Assembly (NCBI RefSeq): GCF_900100165.1
Contig: NZ_FNEO01000001.1
Location: forward strand, 1,798,001 to 1,862,000
Direction: 5' to 3'
DNA: 64,000 nucleotides
Origin: Flavobacterium glycines
GTDB lineage: Bacteria > Bacteroidota > Bacteroidia > Flavobacteriales > Flavobacteriaceae
Of the stretch, positions 44,875 through 54,571 are shown piece by piece (the stretch's first letter is position 1; every line of letters starts with the position of its first letter). The notes under the pieces were generated by a model that was not told where the DNA came from, made no database searches, and saw only the letters and a program-made list of their open reading frames with translations. Both the position numbers and the translations under genes were made by a program.

Positions 44875-47010
44875 ATGAAAAAGAATCTACTTTTATTTGT
44901 CTTTGTTTGTCTTACTGATATGTTGTTTAGCATGAGTGTTTTTGCACAAACTCCTGCTCCTACTCCCAATCCAGCGTTTTTATATTATTGTTTAAATGAA
45001 ACAGCAGTCCCTTTGGCAGCAACTCCATCCGGAGGTGGTACTTTGAGATGGTACACAGTTGCAACTGGAGGAACTTTTTCTACAACAGCGCCAACACCTC
45101 CTACAAATGTAGCAGCAACAGGAGGTAGTCCTTTAGTTTATTATGTGACACAAATTATTGGAACTGTTGAGAGTACGCCTAGAACTCCAATAACTGTATA
45201 TGTGAATCAGAAATTAAGTTTGTATTGTCAAACAGTTACTCCTAATTCAATTAAATTTGATTTTGCCAATACAGGACAAACAAGTTTTACTTATAGTTAT
45301 ACAATTGATGGGGTAGCTCAGCCGCCAGGAACAATTACTTCACCAACTAATTTTACGGTTTCAGGATTAAACGAGGGACAAACAGTAGTGTTCACCCTTA
45401 CACCTGTAGGAGCTAAGGCTTGTGTGACTACAGAAACTGCCAGTTGTAAAACTACTTGTTCAGCGACAATTAAAACGCCTGATTTTCCTGCTATAGCATC
45501 TATGTGCGAAGGAACAATACCTGCGCCGGTTTTAGGTCCTACATCTCCAAACGGAATTACAGGAACCTGGTCTCCGGCCGTCGTTAATACGACTACTCCA
45601 GGAACTACAGCCTATATTTTTACACCAAATCCAGTTACATTTCCTTGTGCACTTCCACAAACTTTAAATGTTACTATACTACCAAAAGCAACGCCAGTCT
45701 TTAATTCTATTCCATCAACAGTTTGTCAAGGTGCAACTGCTCCTGTATTGCCTTCAACTTCAAATAATGCAACACTTATTACAGGAACATGGACACCAAG
45801 TATTGTTAATACTGCAATTCTTGGTCCAGCAACCTATACTTTTACTCCTAATCCGGGTCAATGTGTGGTTGCTACTCCAACCACAGCTACCATTACTGTT
45901 TTACCTAATGCTGTAAATCCTAATTTTGCTCCAATTGCTCCAATATGTACAGGAAGTATACCACCAACATTAAATATAGTATCTCCGGCAGGTATTGCAG
46001 GTGCTTGGACGCCATCCGTTATTAATACAAGTACAGTAGGTACCGCTACATATACTTTTACTCCAGCTCCTAATCAATGTGCTGTTTCTCAAACTCTAAG
46101 TGTAACCGTACTAGCGAAAACAGTTCCAAATTTTGCTCAAATTGCTCCTTTTTGTGCCGGAACTACAGCTCCAACTTTGGCTAACAGTTCTCCCAATGGA
46201 GTTACAGGAACATGGTCTCCGGCCGCTATAGATAATTTAGCCAGTGCTACATATGTTTTTACTCCCAATACTAATGAATGTGCTGTGCCTCAGACAATCA
46301 ATGTTGTAGTCAATCAGCCAATTAATCCTGGGTTTAGTGATTTTTCAATATGTTCAGGGACTTCTGCTCCAACTTTAGTTACTACTTCTCCTAATGGTAT
46401 TACAGGAACTTGGAGCCCCGGTACGGTTGATAACATGAATAGTGATTCATATATTTTTACTCCTGATCCCGGACAGTGTGCAACTGATCAAACCATAAAT
46501 GTTACAGTTTTGCCTTCTAATACGCTGGTTGATTTCACCTGGACCGTAACAGATGCTTTTGAAGAGAATCAAAAAATTACGATTTCGGCAACTACAGTCG
46601 GAGGCGATTATTTGTATCAATTAGATGACGGCCCTTTACAATCCGGTAATGTATTTGAATATGTATCTTCAGGCTTACATTCGGTTACAGTTATGGATCA
46701 AACCGGATGTAGTATGCCAATCACAAAATCAGGGATTTTAGTCGTTAATTATCCAAAGTATTTTACTCCAAATAATGATGGTTATAATGATTATTGGAAT
46801 ATAACAGAGTTAAGTTCACAACCCTATGCTTACATTCGAATTTTTGACCGTTACGGAAAATTTTTGAAACAAATTAGCCCGGGTGGAGCAGGATGGAATG
46901 GAACCTATAATGGTCATTATTTACCGGCAGATGATTATTGGTTTGTGATTCATTATTTAGAAAATAATGTAGTTAAAGAATTTAAATCTCATTTTTCATT
47001 AAAGAGATAA
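44875..47010 (+). CDS. T9SS type B-secreted repeat protein
   Basis: 711 residues. Signal peptide 1-25 (ending VFAQ). Residues ~35-110 look like an Ig-like fold (LRWYTVATGGTFS). Residues ~200-546 hold five imperfect repeats of 66-74 residues, each with a CxG start, SPNGITGTWSP-like middle and YTFTPNPGQC end. The last ~85 residues (YPKYFTPNNDGYNDYWNI ... FDRYGK ... GWNGTYNG) are the gliding-motility-associated type B sorting domain. It is exported by T9SS and probably surface-exposed or adhesin-like. Paired cysteines in the repeats suggest disulfides. Confidence 0.93.
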   Translation: MKKNLLLFVFVCLTDMLFSMSVFAQTPAPTPNPAFLYYCLNETAVPLAATPSGGGTLRWYTVATGGTFSTTAPTPPTNVAATGGSPLVYYVTQIIGTVESTPRTPITVYVNQKLSLYCQTVTPNSIKFDFANTGQTSFTYSYTIDGVAQPPGTITSPTNFTVSGLNEGQTVVFTLTPVGAKACVTTETASCKTTCSATIKTPDFPAIASMCEGTIPAPVLGPTSPNGITGTWSPAVVNTTTPGTTAYIFTPNPVTFPCALPQTLNVTILPKATPVFNSIPSTVCQGATAPVLPSTSNNATLITGTWTPSIVNTAILGPATYTFTPNPGQCVVATPTTATITVLPNAVNPNFAPIAPICTGSIPPTLNIVSPAGIAGAWTPSVINTSTVGTATYTFTPAPNQCAVSQTLSVTVLAKTVPNFAQIAPFCAGTTAPTLANSSPNGVTGTWSPAAIDNLASATYVFTPNTNECAVPQTINVVVNQPINPGFSDFSICSGTSAPTLVTTSPNGITGTWSPGTVDNMNSDSYIFTPDPGQCATDQTINVTVLPSNTLVDFTWTVTDAFEENQKITISATTVGGDYLYQLDDGPLQSGNVFEYVSSGLHSVTVMDQTGCSMPITKSGILVVNYPKYFTPNNDGYNDYWNITELSSQPYAYIRIFDRYGKFLKQISPGGAGWNGTYNGHYLPADDYWFVIHYLENNVVKEFKSHFSLKR

Positions 47011-47012
47011 TA

Positions 47013-47046
47013 AAAAAGGAATTGCCCTGAGCAATTCCTTTTTTGT
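47013..47046. terminator. Bidirectional terminator
   Basis: AAAAGGAATTGC / GCAATTCCTTTTTT with a five-base loop, between the convergent T9SS-cargo gene and the signalling operon. Confidence 0.92.
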
Positions 47047-47048
47047 TT

Positions 47049-48143
47049 TTAAGCCGGTTTAAGCTCGGAAATTATAAACTCTGAACCTTCTTTGTAATTG
47101 GAGTTGAAATGCACTTTTGCATCGTTTCTTTCTGCCAATTTCCGAACTAAGTTCAATCCTATTCCTGTTCCCGAATCTCCTCTTGAAGACTGCCCAAGAG
47201 TATAGAACATTTGGAATATTTTTTCTGCCTGACTTTCAGGAATTCCCGGACCATTGTCACTGATAGCTATCTGTAGTAATGCGTCGTCATAGGAAATGGT
47301 TATTTCTGTAATTTGTTTGTCATTGTATTTGATTGCATTCGACAATAAATTTTGAATAATTTGTTTGAATGGTACCGATTGAAAACTAATATTGTGATTC
47401 AGGTTAAGCTTGTTTATTTTGATGTCGTTGTTTGGATTTATCAGTTTGATAACTGTATTTACTTCGTTAAGGATGTTTAGCGACTCTTTTCCTTCGTTGT
47501 TTTCTACGTTTTTAGAATAATGTAATAAATCGTCAATTAGTTTAGACATGGTCATTGCCGATGATTTTACCATATCGAATAAGTCTGTTGCTTCTTCTTT
47601 TAAGTCTAACAGATGTTCCTCTTCGATGAATTCAACGAGGGACTTAATATTGTTTAAAGGCGTTTTTAAATCATGGGCGATGATATTGGCAAATTGTTCT
47701 AATTCGCCATTTTTTGCAACTAATTTTTCATTTAATCTTTTTAATTCCTGATCGTAATCCCATATTTTCAAGAAAGATTCTACTTTTTTTCGGGTAATTT
47801 CAGTGTTTAATGGTTTGAATAAAAAATCTATTGCACCTAATTCATAAGCTTTATTGATGTATTTGTCTTCGTTGCTTATGGCAGTAACAAAAAGCGTTGG
47901 AATACTAGCGGTGCTTGGATGTTGTTTGGTGATTTCAACAAATTCATAGCCGTCCATTTCAGGCATTTGTACATCGACTAAAATGAGCGAAATTTTTTCT
48001 TTCAATAGTATTTGTAGTCCTTCGTTGCCTGAATTACAAGTTATGATTGTTCTGTCGGGGCTTTCCAGAATACTTTTTAGAGCAATTAAATTAGCGGGTT
48101 TGTCGTCTATTAACAAAAGTGTATGTTTTTTAGCGATATTCAT
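47049..48143 (-). CDS. Receiver-histidine kinase hybrid
   Basis: 364 residues. A response-regulator receiver domain comes first (~1-125; LLIDDKPANL, phospho-acceptor in LVDVQMPEMDGYEF), then a short linker coiled coil, HisKA (FANIIAHDLKTPLNNI, phospho-His in HD) and HATPase (NLLSNAIKYND, GPGIPESQAEKIFQMF, GTGIGLNLVRKL). There is no membrane segment, so it is cytoplasmic. It is the last gene of a four-gene overlapping operon (14-bp overlap with cheB). It may receive phosphate from the large hybrid kinase upstream and pass it on. Confidence 0.93.
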   Translation of the reverse strand: MNIAKKHTLLLIDDKPANLIALKSILESPDRTIITCNSGNEGLQILLKEKISLILVDVQMPEMDGYEFVEITKQHPSTASIPTLFVTAISNEDKYINKAYELGAIDFLFKPLNTEITRKKVESFLKIWDYDQELKRLNEKLVAKNGELEQFANIIAHDLKTPLNNIKSLVEFIEEEHLLDLKEEATDLFDMVKSSAMTMSKLIDDLLHYSKNVENNEGKESLNILNEVNTVIKLINPNNDIKINKLNLNHNISFQSVPFKQIIQNLLSNAIKYNDKQITEITISYDDALLQIAISDNGPGIPESQAEKIFQMFYTLGQSSRGDSGTGIGLNLVRKLAERNDAKVHFNSNYKEGSEFIISELKPA

Positions 48144-48693
48144 TGTTCAAAGTATTTATAATGTTTGTGGTATTTAATTCTTGATGTTTATTACAAATAG
48201 TTTTTGCAGCTTTTGGCATAATGTCAAATTCGGCTTCATTACAATCCTGAATAATTGTTTTTCCATTGTTTTCAGCCATAATTTTTAATCCATTTGCGCC
48301 GTCATGATTGGAACCGGATAATAAAATTCCGCAACATTTTTCTTTTAATATTGTTGAAAAAGACTCAAATGTTACATCAATTGATGGGCGACTAAAATTA
48401 ACCATTTCGGATACATCCAGAGAAAAACAAAAATCTTCTTCTAACAGTAAATGATAATCGGAAGGAGCAGTATAGATAAAACTTTTTTGAATTTTTTCCT
48501 TGTCCTCTATTTCTTTAACCGAATAATGGGTGTTTTTTTGTAAAATGGCTTCAAATGAAGAAGTAGTATTTTTTAATCGATGTAAAACGATAACAATAGG
48601 TATGTTGATGTCTTTGTCTAAATGATTTAAAATAGACAAAATTGTACTAAAAGCTCCCGCTGAACCTCCTATTATTATTAACTCCGGTTTCAT
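48130..48693 (-). CDS. cheB: CheB-type protein methylesterase without receiver domain
   Basis: 187 residues, only the esterase/deamidase domain. The catalytic Ser is in GGSAGAFSTI, His in VVLHRL and Asp in GSNHDGANGL, so the triad looks intact. A normal CheB has an N-terminal receiver that controls this domain, and it is absent here, so control may come from a separate receiver in the neighbouring proteins. It removes methyl groups from glutamate methyl esters. Overlaps cheR by 4 bp. No chemoreceptor lies nearby. Confidence 0.92.
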   Translation of the reverse strand: MKPELIIIGGSAGAFSTILSILNHLDKDINIPIVIVLHRLKNTTSSFEAILQKNTHYSVKEIEDKEKIQKSFIYTAPSDYHLLLEEDFCFSLDVSEMVNFSRPSIDVTFESFSTILKEKCCGILLSGSNHDGANGLKIMAENNGKTIIQDCNEAEFDIMPKAAKTICNKHQELNTTNIINTLNNEYR

Positions 48694-49502
48694 TTTATCT
48701 TTTGATAAATTTTTTCTTCTCGGTCAATTTCTTTAAAATTCTCATAGACACTACTAAATCGTAAAGATTCTTTTTTTCCAATGGCTAAAAAACCATGTAC
48801 TGGTAAACTTTCGTAAAAAAGTTCTAACGCTTTGTTTTGTAAATTGTTGTTGAAATAAATTAATACATTTCGACAAAGAATGAGTTGACATTCTTTAAAA
48901 ACACTGTCGGTAACCAGATTATGATTAGAAAACAGAATGTTTTTTTTCAATTCCGATTGTATCATTGAATGTTTTTCGTCAGAAACAAAATAATTTTTTA
49001 AGGATTCTTTCCCTCCACAGTCATAGTAATTCTTAGTGTATTCTTTAAAATTGGCATTGTCATAAATTCCTTTTCTGGATTTTTCTATGGCATTACTGCT
49101 AATATCGGTGGCATAAATTCTGCTTTTGTCATACAGATTATTTTCTTTTAATAAAATGTTTAAAGAATAGGTTTCTTCTCCAAAAGAACAACCAGCGCTC
49201 CAAATATTAATTTTAGGATAACTTTCCAGATAAGGAAAAACTTTTTGCTGTAAGGATTTAAAAAAACTTGGGTCTCTGAAAAATTCACTTACGTTGACTA
49301 CAATTTCGTTGATAAAATTTTGAAAAATAGAGGGATTATTAATGAGTTCAAATTTTAAATCAACAGCATTTTTCATGTTATTGATGGTCATAAAACGATT
49401 GATTCTTCTAAGTATAGATGCCTTAGAGTAATCCCTAAAATCATAATCAAATTGCTTTTTGATTGTAAAAAGCAATTCGTCCAGTTCGTTTAAATTTATC
49501 AT
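48690..49502 (-). CDS. cheR: CheR-type protein-glutamate O-methyltransferase
   Basis: 270 residues. Typical N-terminal helical domain (YSKASILRRINRFM), NVSEFFRDPSFF, SAM-binding IWSAGCSFGEETYS, ATDISSNAIEKSRKGIYD and CRNVLIYFNNN. It methylates glutamate side chains on a receptor or receptor-like protein, using SAM. It overlaps both neighbours by 4 bp, so it is made in step with the hybrid kinase and CheB. Confidence 0.94.
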   Translation of the reverse strand: MINLNELDELLFTIKKQFDYDFRDYSKASILRRINRFMTINNMKNAVDLKFELINNPSIFQNFINEIVVNVSEFFRDPSFFKSLQQKVFPYLESYPKINIWSAGCSFGEETYSLNILLKENNLYDKSRIYATDISSNAIEKSRKGIYDNANFKEYTKNYYDCGGKESLKNYFVSDEKHSMIQSELKKNILFSNHNLVTDSVFKECQLILCRNVLIYFNNNLQNKALELFYESLPVHGFLAIGKKESLRFSSVYENFKEIDREEKIYQKIK

Positions 49503-52500
49503 TTATAAATCCAAATACTAATTAAAGAAATAAGTTTTTGAATATCAATTGGTTTTGATTGATAGTCAGATGCTCCGGCTTTTAATATTTCATCACGATC
49601 GCCTTTCATTGCTTTGGCTGTTAAAGCAATAATAGGCAGGTTTTTCCATTTTGCATTTTCTCTGATTTTTTTAGTGGCTTCAAATCCGTCCATTTCAGGC
49701 ATCATAATGTCCATTAATACGATGTCAAAATTTTGATGATCTTCCAAAGTATTCAATGCTTCTATTCCGTTAAAAGCGGTTGTTATTATCGCTCCTTTGC
49801 TGGTTAAAGCTGCTGATAAAGCATAAATATTTCGGATATCATCATCTACAATCAGAATGTTTTTGTTTTTTAGGATTTCGCCTCCGGCTAAATTTGGAGC
49901 TGTTTTGAACTCTGTATTTCCGGTAGTTTCTATTTTGTTTAAAAACAAAAGAATTTCATCTTTTAATCTTTCGGTTACATTATTTGTTTTGATTACAATG
50001 CTATCGACACTTTTTTCAAGTTCTAATTGTTCGCTATCCGATAAGTTTTTTCCTGTATTGATAATGATTTTAATGTTCTTATTTTTGGATAGGTTTTTTA
50101 ATTCAGAAATAGCTTTTACGTTGTCTGAATCAGGTAATCCTAAGTCGATTATGGCACAATCAACCTCTACATTGCTAAGAATGTTTTCGGCTTCAGAACG
50201 TGAATAAGCTTGTAAACAAATGGTGTTTTTGTCATTGGCATGAAGCAATTGTTTTATTGAATAGTTTAGTTTTTCATCATCTTCTAAAATCAGTACTTTT
50301 TTGAATACTTTGTTAATTTCTTCATCAATGGAAAGGAAAGCGTTTTTAAGTTTTTCGGGAGTAATTGGTTTGACTAAGAAATCAAAAGCTCCCATTTCTT
50401 TGGCTAATTTTTCTCTTTTCATTCCTGACATTACGTGTACCGGAATGTGTTTTAATTCAGAATCTTCTTTAAGCCATTTTAAAACCGTCCATCCGTCAAT
50501 TCCGGGTAATTTCATGTCCAAAATAATAGCCTTTGGATTGTATTTTTTAGCATATTGAAAACCGGTTTCGCCCTGATGGGCAATAATAGCTTTAAATCCA
50601 TTATTGTGAGCTACCTGAAGCAGAACCTCTGCAAATAAAGGATCATCTTCGATAATTAAAACGGTTTTGTCATCAATATCGGCTAAATTTCGGTCGTCAT
50701 TTATATTTGCCGAAAGATCTACAAATTCTTCATTTGCTTTCGGATATTCGGACTCTATTTGTGTTTCTTTAGCAACAGTTTCAGGAATTGCAACAGCAAT
50801 TGGTTCGGTTATAGTAATGTTGTTGTTTTCTTCGTATTTTATAGGAATTAAAACACCAAAAGTACTTCCGTTATTGAGCTGACTGTCAAAAAATACTTCT
50901 CCGTTAAGCAATTGTGCTAATTGTTTAGAGATGGATAATCCTAAACCGGTTCCTCCATATTTTCTGCTGGTTGAACTATCGGCCTGCTGAAAACTTTGGA
51001 ATAATTTCTTCTTGTTTTCTTCGGATATTCCAATTCCATTGTCTTTGATTGCAATGGATAAAATTTCATTTTTGTCCAATAATGACAATTGTGGATTGCT
51101 GTAGTTCCAATTTTCTGTCGGAGTATCAAATGTCATGGAAACTGTTCCTCCGTCAGGGGTGAATTTTAAGGCATTTGATAGGAAATTTTTAATGATTTGC
51201 TCTATTTTGCCTACATCGCTGTAAATTTCTCTTGGACATTTTTCGGTAATTTCAGTTTCAAGACGAATGTTTTTTTTCTGCATTTGCGTTTTGAAAAGTC
51301 CTTCCATATCCGACAAAATTCGCTCTGTGACTGTGTTTTCAGGGTAAATTTCGACTTTTCCGGCTTCGATTTTTGAAATGTCTAAAATGTCATTAATCAG
51401 GTCTAATAAGTCTTTTCCGGATGTATTAATTACCGATAAGTTTTCTAATTGTGCATTGGTTAAGTTGCCTGTGGTATTGTCTCTTAAAATATCCGAAAGA
51501 ATTAAGATACTGTTTAATGGTGTTCTTAATTCGTGCGACATATTGGCCAAAAACTCTGATTTATATTTGCTTGCCTGAGCAATTTCTTCCGATTTTACAT
51601 TTAATTCTTCCTGAGCAATAACAAGGTCACTGTTTTTCTTTTCAATTTCGTGGTTTTTAATTTCCAGTTCGCGGCTTTTTTCTTCAAGATAAGCATTGGT
51701 TTGCTCTAACTCGGCGGCTTGGTTTTTTAGTTCTTCTTCTGATTGTTGCAGTAAAAGGCTGTGTTTGTTGAGCTCTTCGTTGTTTTGTCTTAATTCTTCT
51801 TCTTGTACCTGTAAGATGTTATTTTTGCGATTAATTTCTTCGATAGAAATTTTTAATTCTTCATTTCTAATAAAAACAGCGGTAGCATTTCCTAATGAAT
51901 TCTGTAAATTCTCTAGTAGTTTTTGGTCAGTTTTGGTAAAGTTGTTTAAAGAGCCTATTTCGATAACACCAATAATGGTGTTTTTATATGCAACAGGAGT
52001 AATCAAAACATTATAAATAGCTGCTTTTCCTAACGAAGAAGTAAGGAAAGAATATTCTTTGTCTAGATTGTTCAGGCATTTTTGTTCGTTGTTTTTAACT
52101 GCTTCGCCAATTAATCCTTCTCCAAAAGCAATTGTTTTAGGACTGTTGTCGTCATCGGCATAACTGCCAATTTTGATTAGATTGTCTTTCTTATCAATGT
52201 AATCGATGGTGTAAAAAGTAGCCTGACAGGCATTGGTTTGATGGCTTAGAATTTTACTGATATTGGCACCAAAATCATTGATTTCTTTAGAAGTTATAAT
52301 AGCGTTATTTATCTCGATAATATTTTTTTCTAATAAACTGTTGGCTTCTGCCTGATCTTTAAGACGTTTTAATTCTAAAGACATGTCGTTTAACGACTCG
52401 TTTAAAGTATCTGATTTACTTCTGATTTTAATAGTATCACCAAGATGACCTGAACTGATTTTTGTAGCCAAATCGATTTGTTCCTTTATTGCATCAGTTA

Positions 52501-53572
52501 GTTTTTCCATTGAAATTCTGATGGAGTTCAGTTCAATATTACCGGATAGTTGGTAATGCCGTTGGGTATTACCTGTTGCAATTTTTTCTATGGCATAAGC
52601 AATTGTATTGAGCGAATTAGAAGTATTACGGATTAATTTATAAACTAAAAATCCAGTTATTAATAATAGTAATGAAAAAGATATTAATGCAATGATTGTA
52701 CTTAAAACTGTTGCGCTTTTTTCCTCTTGTGCGGTTTGAATAATATAATTGAGTTTTTCAATTTTTAGAACATTGAGTTTACTGTTCACAGCAGTTGACT
52801 GTGTCCACCAATTTTCGGGTGTAATTGTAGAATTGTTGTTAAGTACAGCGTCGGCTGTGGTTAAAAAAGATTGAAATTCGGCAGATTTTTTATATCGAAT
52901 TATAGCATCATTAATTTTAAGTTCGTTATAATTTTCTAATTTAAAATCAGCATTTTTATTTAGGTTTTTTATATTGTCATAATAGCCATATAAATCATTA
53001 TGAATAGTGTCATCAGTCAATTTGTCGAATACAATAGCTCTGATTAAGTTGGCAGCCGATTTGGAATCTATATAAGATTTAAAATTATTAGCTAGTTTGC
53101 CTAAATTGGAATTATCACAATTTGCAATTTCTCTTTCTATTAAATTATTCAAGATGTTGTTTAAAGCCGAATATTCGTTAAAAATATTTAATGAAGATTT
53201 GGCAGCATCTTGCTCGGTATTGTAATGGATAGTATTAATGATTTTTCTGGCTTCTTCAATATTTTTGAGAACAACACTGTCGGTAGAATTTATTTTAGAA
53301 AACCATTCTAATGTTTTTGTCTCACTGAGTTTTAATTCCTCTTTTTTATTGAGATTAAATTTTGAATATTCGCTTAATGTTCTTTCGTTATTAATTAACA
53401 TTATACCTTCAGCAAAAACAGCAATATTCTCAATTCGTTTGCTACTGTTCTCAATTCTTAAATTTTTTTGATAGGTATCGTTAATGTTAACAATAGTAAA
53501 ATACAATAATCCAGAAACGGGTATTAAAAGAATTAGAATTAATTGTTTTTTAAAGGATAAATTTCTCCACAT
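49499..53572 (-). CDS. Giant hybrid sensor histidine kinase with three receiver domains
   Basis: 1357 residues from the ATG at 53572 (MWRNLSFKKQLILILLIPVSG), which is the natural N-terminal membrane helix. A start at 53716 adds 48 hydrophobic residues and is rejected. Order: TM1 (~11-30), periplasmic NIT-like sensor (~44-270, NNERTLSEYS), TM2, HAMP, GAF (~434-570), a long coiled coil, HisKA (SHELRTPLNSIL, ~680), HATPase (~814-900), then three receivers (~967-1087, ~1090-1207, ~1234-1354; each with its DD and phospho-Asp). It is the input of the CheR/CheB operon. The signal is unknown. Confidence 0.93.
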   Translation of the reverse strand: MWRNLSFKKQLILILLIPVSGLLYFTIVNINDTYQKNLRIENSSKRIENIAVFAEGIMLINNERTLSEYSKFNLNKKEELKLSETKTLEWFSKINSTDSVVLKNIEEARKIINTIHYNTEQDAAKSSLNIFNEYSALNNILNNLIEREIANCDNSNLGKLANNFKSYIDSKSAANLIRAIVFDKLTDDTIHNDLYGYYDNIKNLNKNADFKLENYNELKINDAIIRYKKSAEFQSFLTTADAVLNNNSTITPENWWTQSTAVNSKLNVLKIEKLNYIIQTAQEEKSATVLSTIIALISFSLLLLITGFLVYKLIRNTSNSLNTIAYAIEKIATGNTQRHYQLSGNIELNSIRISMEKLTDAIKEQIDLATKISSGHLGDTIKIRSKSDTLNESLNDMSLELKRLKDQAEANSLLEKNIIEINNAIITSKEINDFGANISKILSHQTNACQATFYTIDYIDKKDNLIKIGSYADDDNSPKTIAFGEGLIGEAVKNNEQKCLNNLDKEYSFLTSSLGKAAIYNVLITPVAYKNTIIGVIEIGSLNNFTKTDQKLLENLQNSLGNATAVFIRNEELKISIEEINRKNNILQVQEEELRQNNEELNKHSLLLQQSEEELKNQAAELEQTNAYLEEKSRELEIKNHEIEKKNSDLVIAQEELNVKSEEIAQASKYKSEFLANMSHELRTPLNSILILSDILRDNTTGNLTNAQLENLSVINTSGKDLLDLINDILDISKIEAGKVEIYPENTVTERILSDMEGLFKTQMQKKNIRLETEITEKCPREIYSDVGKIEQIIKNFLSNALKFTPDGGTVSMTFDTPTENWNYSNPQLSLLDKNEILSIAIKDNGIGISEENKKKLFQSFQQADSSTSRKYGGTGLGLSISKQLAQLLNGEVFFDSQLNNGSTFGVLIPIKYEENNNITITEPIAVAIPETVAKETQIESEYPKANEEFVDLSANINDDRNLADIDDKTVLIIEDDPLFAEVLLQVAHNNGFKAIIAHQGETGFQYAKKYNPKAIILDMKLPGIDGWTVLKWLKEDSELKHIPVHVMSGMKREKLAKEMGAFDFLVKPITPEKLKNAFLSIDEEINKVFKKVLILEDDEKLNYSIKQLLHANDKNTICLQAYSRSEAENILSNVEVDCAIIDLGLPDSDNVKAISELKNLSKNKNIKIIINTGKNLSDSEQLELEKSVDSIVIKTNNVTERLKDEILLFLNKIETTGNTEFKTAPNLAGGEILKNKNILIVDDDIRNIYALSAALTSKGAIITTAFNGIEALNTLEDHQNFDIVLMDIMMPEMDGFEATKKIRENAKWKNLPIIALTAKAMKGDRDEILKAGASDYQSKPIDIQKLISLISIWIYK

Positions 53573-53705
53573 ATGAGGCAGATTGTAGGTTAGTTTATTG
53601 TTGAATTCGTTTTGTAGGATTTGTTTATAAACCAAAAATAAAAAAAAGGGAGTTTTTTTGGAAAACAAAATACAAAAAAATGAAGATTTTGGTTGAAAAG
53701 GAAAC

Positions 53706-53742
53706 AAAAAAAGCATTTCAAATAAACTGAAATGCTTTTGTA
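53706..53742. terminator. Hairpin terminator between DUF4369 gene and kinase operon
   Basis: AAAAGCATTTCA / TGAAATGCTTTT with a 7-nt loop and A/T runs on both sides. On the minus strand it ends the DUF4369 lipoprotein transcript before the kinase gene. Confidence 0.88.
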
Positions 53743-53765
53743 TTGAATGTGTTATTCTTAATATA

Positions 53766-54476
53766 TTAGTTCGTGGTTTTTAAAGCTTTGATGTATTGGG
53801 TTAATTTTTTTCCATACATAGATTGGGCTACCTTTGGAGTCAATGATTGTTGTATTGTATCTAAATACTTGATGTTAATGTCATATACTTCGGCTAAAGC
53901 AATGTAAGGTGCAATTTCGTGATCTTTATTGTTCATCGCAAAATTAACAGCAAAAAGATATCTGCGTTTCGTGTTTAAATCTTGTAGTCGATTTATACTG
54001 TCAATTGCTTTAATATCTTTTCGTTTAATTGCTTTAAACTTTTTTTCAATAAGATCTAAATTCTCATTTTTATATCTTTCGGTAGTTTTTTTATAATCAT
54101 CGTATAATTCCTGATTTTTGGAACCTGTAATTTTAGCAGCTGAAAGAAAGGAATCTAAATTGGTTTCGATATTCATTTTTCCTGCTTCAGCAAAAAACAT
54201 AAGATTGTTGTCTAGTGAATTGCTAACGCCACGATCTAAAAACAGATAAAGCATTTCAGGAGATTTTAAATCTATATAACTTTCAAAATTTGAATTTCCG
54301 TCAATTTTAATAGTATCTATGGCAACCAGAGAAGTGTCAACAACTTTTTGGATATAAAGTGTTCCTTCTTTAAGACCTTTTACATTTCCGGTGATGTGTA
54401 AATTCCCTTTTGGTTCTTTTTTGTCGCATGAAACAATAAATAATATAGCGGCGAATGCAAGAATTGTTTTTTTCAT
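53766..54476 (-). CDS. DUF4369-type lipoprotein
   Basis: 236 residues from the ATG at 54476 (MKKTILAFAAILFIVSC, lipobox Cys at 17). An upstream in-frame start at 54497 adds seven residues. Residues ~25-115 read as a DUF4369 domain (LHITGNVKGLKEGTLYIQKV...FLDRGVSN), usually found in front of a thioredoxin domain. Here the C-terminal half is helical (YDDYKKTTERYKNENLDLIEKKFKAIKRKD) and has no CxxC, so the thioredoxin domain is absent. An anchored envelope protein of unknown role. Confidence 0.82.
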   Translation of the reverse strand: MKKTILAFAAILFIVSCDKKEPKGNLHITGNVKGLKEGTLYIQKVVDTSLVAIDTIKIDGNSNFESYIDLKSPEMLYLFLDRGVSNSLDNNLMFFAEAGKMNIETNLDSFLSAAKITGSKNQELYDDYKKTTERYKNENLDLIEKKFKAIKRKDIKAIDSINRLQDLNTKRRYLFAVNFAMNNKDHEIAPYIALAEVYDINIKYLDTIQQSLTPKVAQSMYGKKLTQYIKALKTTN

Positions 54477-54571
54477 TGGTAGTTTTATTTTGTGCAAAGT
54501 AAAGAAAATAGTTGAAAAAGAGAAGAACTAGTCCTATTCTGTTTTCAAAGCGCTTCTTTTTTTAAATTATT

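Noticed and set aside
53573..53716. 48-residue N-terminal extension of the large kinase
   Set aside because: It adds a low-complexity hydrophobic stretch before a natural start and membrane helix at 53572.
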